Assembly (NCBI RefSeq): GCF_003270085.1 | Contig: NZ_QFDQ01000003.1 | Span: forward strand, 56,087-120,086 | Length of the DNA: 64,000 nt | Reading direction: 5' to 3' | Source of the DNA: Streptomyces triticisoli | Lineage (GTDB): Bacteria > Actinomycetota > Actinomycetes > Streptomycetales > Streptomycetaceae | Shown here: positions 61,012-64,000 of the stretch, in pieces | How positions within the stretch are numbered: the first letter of the stretch is position 1 | Layout of the letters: every line of letters starts with the position of its first letter | Notes under the pieces: generated by a model | Databases searched by the model: none | What the model saw: the letters and a program-made list of their open reading frames with translations, nothing else | Told to the model about the DNA's origin: nothing | Position numbers and translations under genes: made by a program

Positions 61012-61041
61012 TTGACCCCCGGAGGGCGCTGCGGGTATTCT
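61012..61041 (+). promoter_or_regulatory. Putative rplM-rpsI promoter
   Basis: TTGACC (61012-61017), an 18-bp spacer and TATTCT (61036-61041) match the vegetative consensus. It gives a leader of about 175 nt before rplM. Confidence 0.7.
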
Positions 61042-61220
61042 GCGGTTTCGTTGTGTATTGGCTTGCTCATTCTCACGGGACGGGCCCTTACACCGGTCCA
61101 CCGGGCCGATGACCAGCGACCAGCACGCGGTTTGCGTCACCGTAGTGCGGCCAAGGCTGTCGTGATCGTCTTTGGTGACCTTGTCAGGACCACTCACTGA
61201 AGAAGCGAAGGCTACGAACC

Positions 61221-61664
61221 GTGCGTACGTACAGCCCCAAGCCCGGCGACATCACGCGCCAGTGGCATGTCATTGACGCCCAGGACGTAGTCCTGGGCCG
61301 CCTGGCGTCCACCGCCGCCACCCTTCTGCGGGGCAAGCACAAGCCGATCTACGCGCCGCACGTCGACGCTGGTGACTTCGTCATCATCATCAACGCCGAC
61401 AAGGTGCACCTCTCCGGCAACAAGCGGACCCAGAAGCTGGCGTACCGCCACTCCGGCTACCCGGGCGGTCTGCGTTCCATCCGCTACGACGAGCTGCTGG
61501 AGAAGAGCCCGGAGAAGGCCGTCGAGAAGGCCGTCAAGGGCATGCTCCCCAAGAACTCCCTGGGCCGTCAGATGCTCTCGAAGCTGAAGGTCTACAAGGG
61601 TGACCAGCACCCGCACGCCGCGCAGCAGCCGGTGCCGTTCGAGATCACCCAGGTCGCGCAGTAA
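61221..61664 (+). CDS. rplM: 50S ribosomal protein L13 (uL13)
   Basis: L13 is an early 50S assembly protein. It is 147 residues from GTG 61221, [20 protein letters not shown]..., with [20 protein letters not shown] and [20 protein letters not shown]. It forms the usual operon with rpsI (42-nt gap). Confidence 0.99.
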   Translation: MRTYSPKPGDITRQWHVIDAQDVVLGRLASTAATLLRGKHKPIYAPHVDAGDFVIIINADKVHLSGNKRTQKLAYRHSGYPGGLRSIRYDELLEKSPEKAVEKAVKGMLPKNSLGRQMLSKLKVYKGDQHPHAAQQPVPFEITQVAQ

Positions 61665-61706
61665 GTCCGGCCACCCCCTAAGACTGAAGAGAAGCTGAGG
61701 AGAATC

Positions 61707-62219
61707 GTGGCCGAGACCACTGCCGAGCAGCCGCTCGAAGAGCTTGACATCGACAGCTACACCACCGAGTCCGAGGTCCCCGTCGAGGGCGAGTACACCT
61801 CGGAGTCCATGGCCTCCCGTTTCGGCGAGCCGCAGCCGGCCGCCGGCCTGGGCCGCCGCAAGGTCGCCATCGCCCGCGTCCGGATCATTCCGGGCACCGG
61901 CAAGTGGAAGATCAACGGTCGCACCCTCGAGGACTACTTCCCGAACAAGGTGCACCAGCAGGAAGTCAACGAGCCCTTCAAGGTGCTGGAGCTCGAGGGC
62001 CGCTACGACGTCGTCGCCCGTATCGCCGGTGGCGGTGTCTCCGGTCAGGCCGGGGCCCTCCGCCTCGGTGTCGCCCGTGCGCTGAACGAGGCCGACGTCG
62101 ACAACAACCGCGGCCCGCTGAAGAAGGCCGGCTTCCTCCGTCGCGACGACCGTGCGGTCGAGCGCAAGAAGGCCGGTCTGAAGAAGGCCCGTAAGGCCCC
62201 GCAGTACAGCAAGCGCTGA
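61707..62219 (+). CDS. rpsI: 30S ribosomal protein S9 (uS9)
   Basis: S9 contacts P-site tRNA through its C-terminal Lys-Arg (YSKR). It is 170 residues: an acidic N-terminal extension of about 45 ([20 protein letters not shown]), typical of actinobacteria, then the core [19 protein letters not shown] and [15 protein letters not shown] start with GAGGAGA upstream. Confidence 0.99.
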   Translation: MAETTAEQPLEELDIDSYTTESEVPVEGEYTSESMASRFGEPQPAAGLGRRKVAIARVRIIPGTGKWKINGRTLEDYFPNKVHQQEVNEPFKVLELEGRYDVVARIAGGGVSGQAGALRLGVARALNEADVDNNRGPLKKAGFLRRDDRAVERKKAGLKKARKAPQYSKR

Positions 62220-62243
62220 TCCCAGGCGCCCCTGCACGTACTC

Positions 62244-62286
62244 CGAACGCCCCGGCGGCACGCCCACTGTGCCCCCGGGGCGTTCG
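62244..62286 (+). terminator. Terminator after rpsI
   Basis: CGAACGCCCCGG (62244-62255) pairs perfectly with CCGGGGCGTTCG (62275-62286); inner GGCAC/GTGCC pairing extends the stem. It ends the rplM-rpsI transcript. Confidence 0.88.
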
Positions 62287-62409
62287 TATATCACAGGGCT
62301 TGGGCGTATAACGGCACAAGCTGCTCAAAGGCTGGTGCGATCGGATGCCGGGGGCGTCGAATGCCATAATCCAGCATCTTTTCGAAACGATGCTTCTCCA
62401 GGAGGACAA

Positions 62410-63768
62410 GTGGGACGACTCTTCGGCACGGACGGCGTGCGTGGCGTCGCCAACGCGGACCTGACCGCCGAGCTGGCGCTCGGCCTCTCCGTCGCCGCTG
62501 CGCACGTGCTGGCCGAGGCGGGCACCTTCGAAGGCCACAGGCCGACCGCGGTGGTGGGGCGGGACCCGCGCGCGTCCGGGGAGTTCCTGGAGGCGGCCGT
62601 GGTCGCCGGCCTGGCGAGCGCGGGCGTGGACGTGCTGCGGGTCGGCGTGCTGCCGACGCCGGCGGTGGCGTACCTGACCGGTGCGCTCGGCGCCGACCTG
62701 GGCGTGATGCTGTCGGCCAGCCACAACGCCATGCCGGACAACGGCATCAAGTTCTTCGCCCGCGGCGGTCACAAGCTCGCCGACGAGCTGGAGGACCGTA
62801 TCGAGGCGGTCTACGAGGAGCATCGCACCGGCGCGCCCTGGGACCGTCCCACGGGTGCGGGCGTGGGCCGCGTACGCGACTACGACGAGGGCTTCGACAA
62901 GTACGTCGCTCACCTCGTCGACGTCCTGCCGAACCGGATCGACGGCCTGCGGATCGTCCTGGACGAGGCGCACGGCGCCGCCTTCGGCGTCTCGCCGGAG
63001 GCCTTCCGGCGGGCCGGTGCCGAGGTCGTCACCATCGGCGCGGGGCCGAACGGCCTCAACATCAACGACGGCTGCGGCTCCACCCACCTCGAACAGCTCA
63101 AAGCGGCCGTGGTCGAGCACGGCGCCGACTTCGGCATCGCGCACGACGGCGACGCCGACCGCTGCCTGGCCGTGGACCACACCGGTGAGGAGATCGACGG
63201 CGACCAGATCCTGTCGGTGCTCGCGCTGGCGATGCGGGAGCGTTCCGCGCTGCGCTGCGACACCGTTGTCGCGACCGTGATGTCGAACCTGGGCTTCAAG
63301 CTGGCCATGGAGCGCGAGGGCATCCACCTCGTGCAGACCGCCGTCGGCGACCGGTACGTCCTGGAGGAGATGAAGGGCAAGGGCTACGCCCTCGGCGGCG
63401 AGCAGTCCGGCCACGTCATCATCCTCGACCACGCCACCACCGGCGACGGCACGCTGACCGGTCTGATGCTGGCGGCCCGGGTCGCCGAGACCGGCCGTAC
63501 GCTGCGGGACCTGGCCTCCGTGATGGAGCGCCTGCCGCAGGTCCTCATCAACGTCCCGGACGTGGACAAGTCCCGGGTGAAGACCTCGGCCGACCTGGCG
63601 GCCGCGGTCACCGAGGCGGAGCGGGAGCTGGGGGAGACCGGACGGGTGCTGCTGCGTTCGTCCGGAACCGAGCCGCTGGTCCGGGTCATGGTCGAGGCCG
63701 CGGACATCGACCAGGCCCGCTCGGTGGCGAGCCGCCTGGCGGACGCGGTGAAGTCGGCGCTCGGTTGA
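62410..63768 (+). CDS. glmM: Phosphoglucosamine mutase
   Basis: GlmM converts glucosamine-6-P to glucosamine-1-P for peptidoglycan precursors. It is 452 residues from GTG 62410 (AGGAGG just upstream). The N-terminus is [15 protein letters not shown]. The phosphoserine site is Ser104 in [12 protein letters not shown] (family usually SASHNP). The metal motif is [11 protein letters not shown] and the phosphate-binding end is [15 protein letters not shown]. The frame is open upstream, but the extra part is leader. It lies 190 nt after rpsI. Confidence 0.98.
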   Translation: MGRLFGTDGVRGVANADLTAELALGLSVAAAHVLAEAGTFEGHRPTAVVGRDPRASGEFLEAAVVAGLASAGVDVLRVGVLPTPAVAYLTGALGADLGVMLSASHNAMPDNGIKFFARGGHKLADELEDRIEAVYEEHRTGAPWDRPTGAGVGRVRDYDEGFDKYVAHLVDVLPNRIDGLRIVLDEAHGAAFGVSPEAFRRAGAEVVTIGAGPNGLNINDGCGSTHLEQLKAAVVEHGADFGIAHDGDADRCLAVDHTGEEIDGDQILSVLALAMRERSALRCDTVVATVMSNLGFKLAMEREGIHLVQTAVGDRYVLEEMKGKGYALGGEQSGHVIILDHATTGDGTLTGLMLAARVAETGRTLRDLASVMERLPQVLINVPDVDKSRVKTSADLAAAVTEAERELGETGRVLLRSSGTEPLVRVMVEAADIDQARSVASRLADAVKSALG

Positions 63769-63948
63769 CCGTCGCGGGGTCGGTCGGTGGCCGGTCGGCG
63801 GTCGGCCGGCCGGTGGGCGAGTCGGCGGCCGGGTTCGGCCCGCGGCCGACTGCCCGGGGAGGAGCGAGACCGGCTCCCCGAGGAGGGGGCAGGACGGCCT
63901 CCCCGAGGAGGGCGCGAGACGAGCTGCCAGAGGCCGCGGCGTTGGGCC
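63769..63948. other. Repetitive GC-rich region after glmM
   Basis: 180 bp of low-complexity GGTCGGCGG-like runs and CTCCCCGAGGAGG palindromes (two copies near 63876 and 63901). No gene seen. Confidence 0.6.
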
Positions 63949-64000
63949 GGTCCGTGGTCGGCCGTACGGCCGGGGCCGGGCGTACGGCCGACCACGGACC
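63949..64000. terminator. Perfect 20-bp inverted repeat at the window end
   Basis: 63949-63968 pairs without mismatch with 63981-64000 around a 12-nt loop. The repeat ends exactly at the window edge and may continue beyond it. It is a likely terminator after glmM, or a bidirectional one if the next gene converges. Confidence 0.75.

Overview
The window is a high-GC actinobacterial chromosome segment, almost certainly from Streptomyces. Codon third positions are strongly G/C, GTG and TTG starts are frequent, and promoters read TTGACC/TACGCT-like. The order nusG, rplK-rplA, two lipoproteins, rplJ-rplL, rpoB-rpoC, rpsL-rpsG-fusA-tuf, accessory genes with gdhA, the S10/spc/alpha clusters, truA, rplM-rpsI, glmM is the Streptomyces arrangement. 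No species is assigned.

Layout. 1-14.9 kb: 3' end of nusG, an inserted reverse-strand secreted beta-helix gene, L11/L1, two paralogous lipoproteins, an L10-leader riboregulator ahead of rplJ-rplL, then rpoB and rpoC. 15-21.1 kb: a DUF1707 membrane protein, a 1.1-kb non-coding stretch, and the str operon (S12, S7, EF-G, EF-Tu) ending in a strong terminator. 21.2-41 kb is accessory: a decayed Streptomyces family gene, a streptogrisin C-type chitin-binding protease, a LysR regulator, a Tat-exported GH115 glycosidase, a type VII secretion-associated island (two WXG100-like proteins, a mycosin protease, an ESAT-6-like protein, and a WXG protein with an AT-richer C-terminal domain followed by a tiny membrane protein), gene remnants, a PH-domain membrane protein, gdhA, a VapBC pair whose toxin is frameshifted by an 11-bp duplication, a small zinc-ribbon protein, and a GHKL ATPase fused to a Shedu/PD-(D/E)XK-like domain. 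41.5-58.4 kb: S10, spc and alpha clusters with secY, adk, map, infA, rpmJ, rpoA and rplQ. 58.5-64 kb: truA, a membrane-anchored protein, rplM-rpsI and glmM.

How the genes work together. The conserved blocks encode the transcription core (alpha, beta, beta', NusG), many ribosomal proteins, three translation factors, the Sec channel and methionine aminopeptidase. The accessory interval between the str and S10 operons holds candidate conflict genes: a possible type VII effector with putative immunity protein, and a probable anti-phage ATPase-nuclease fusion beside a broken toxin-antitoxin module. These functions are inferred from motifs and neighbourhood; no searches were run.
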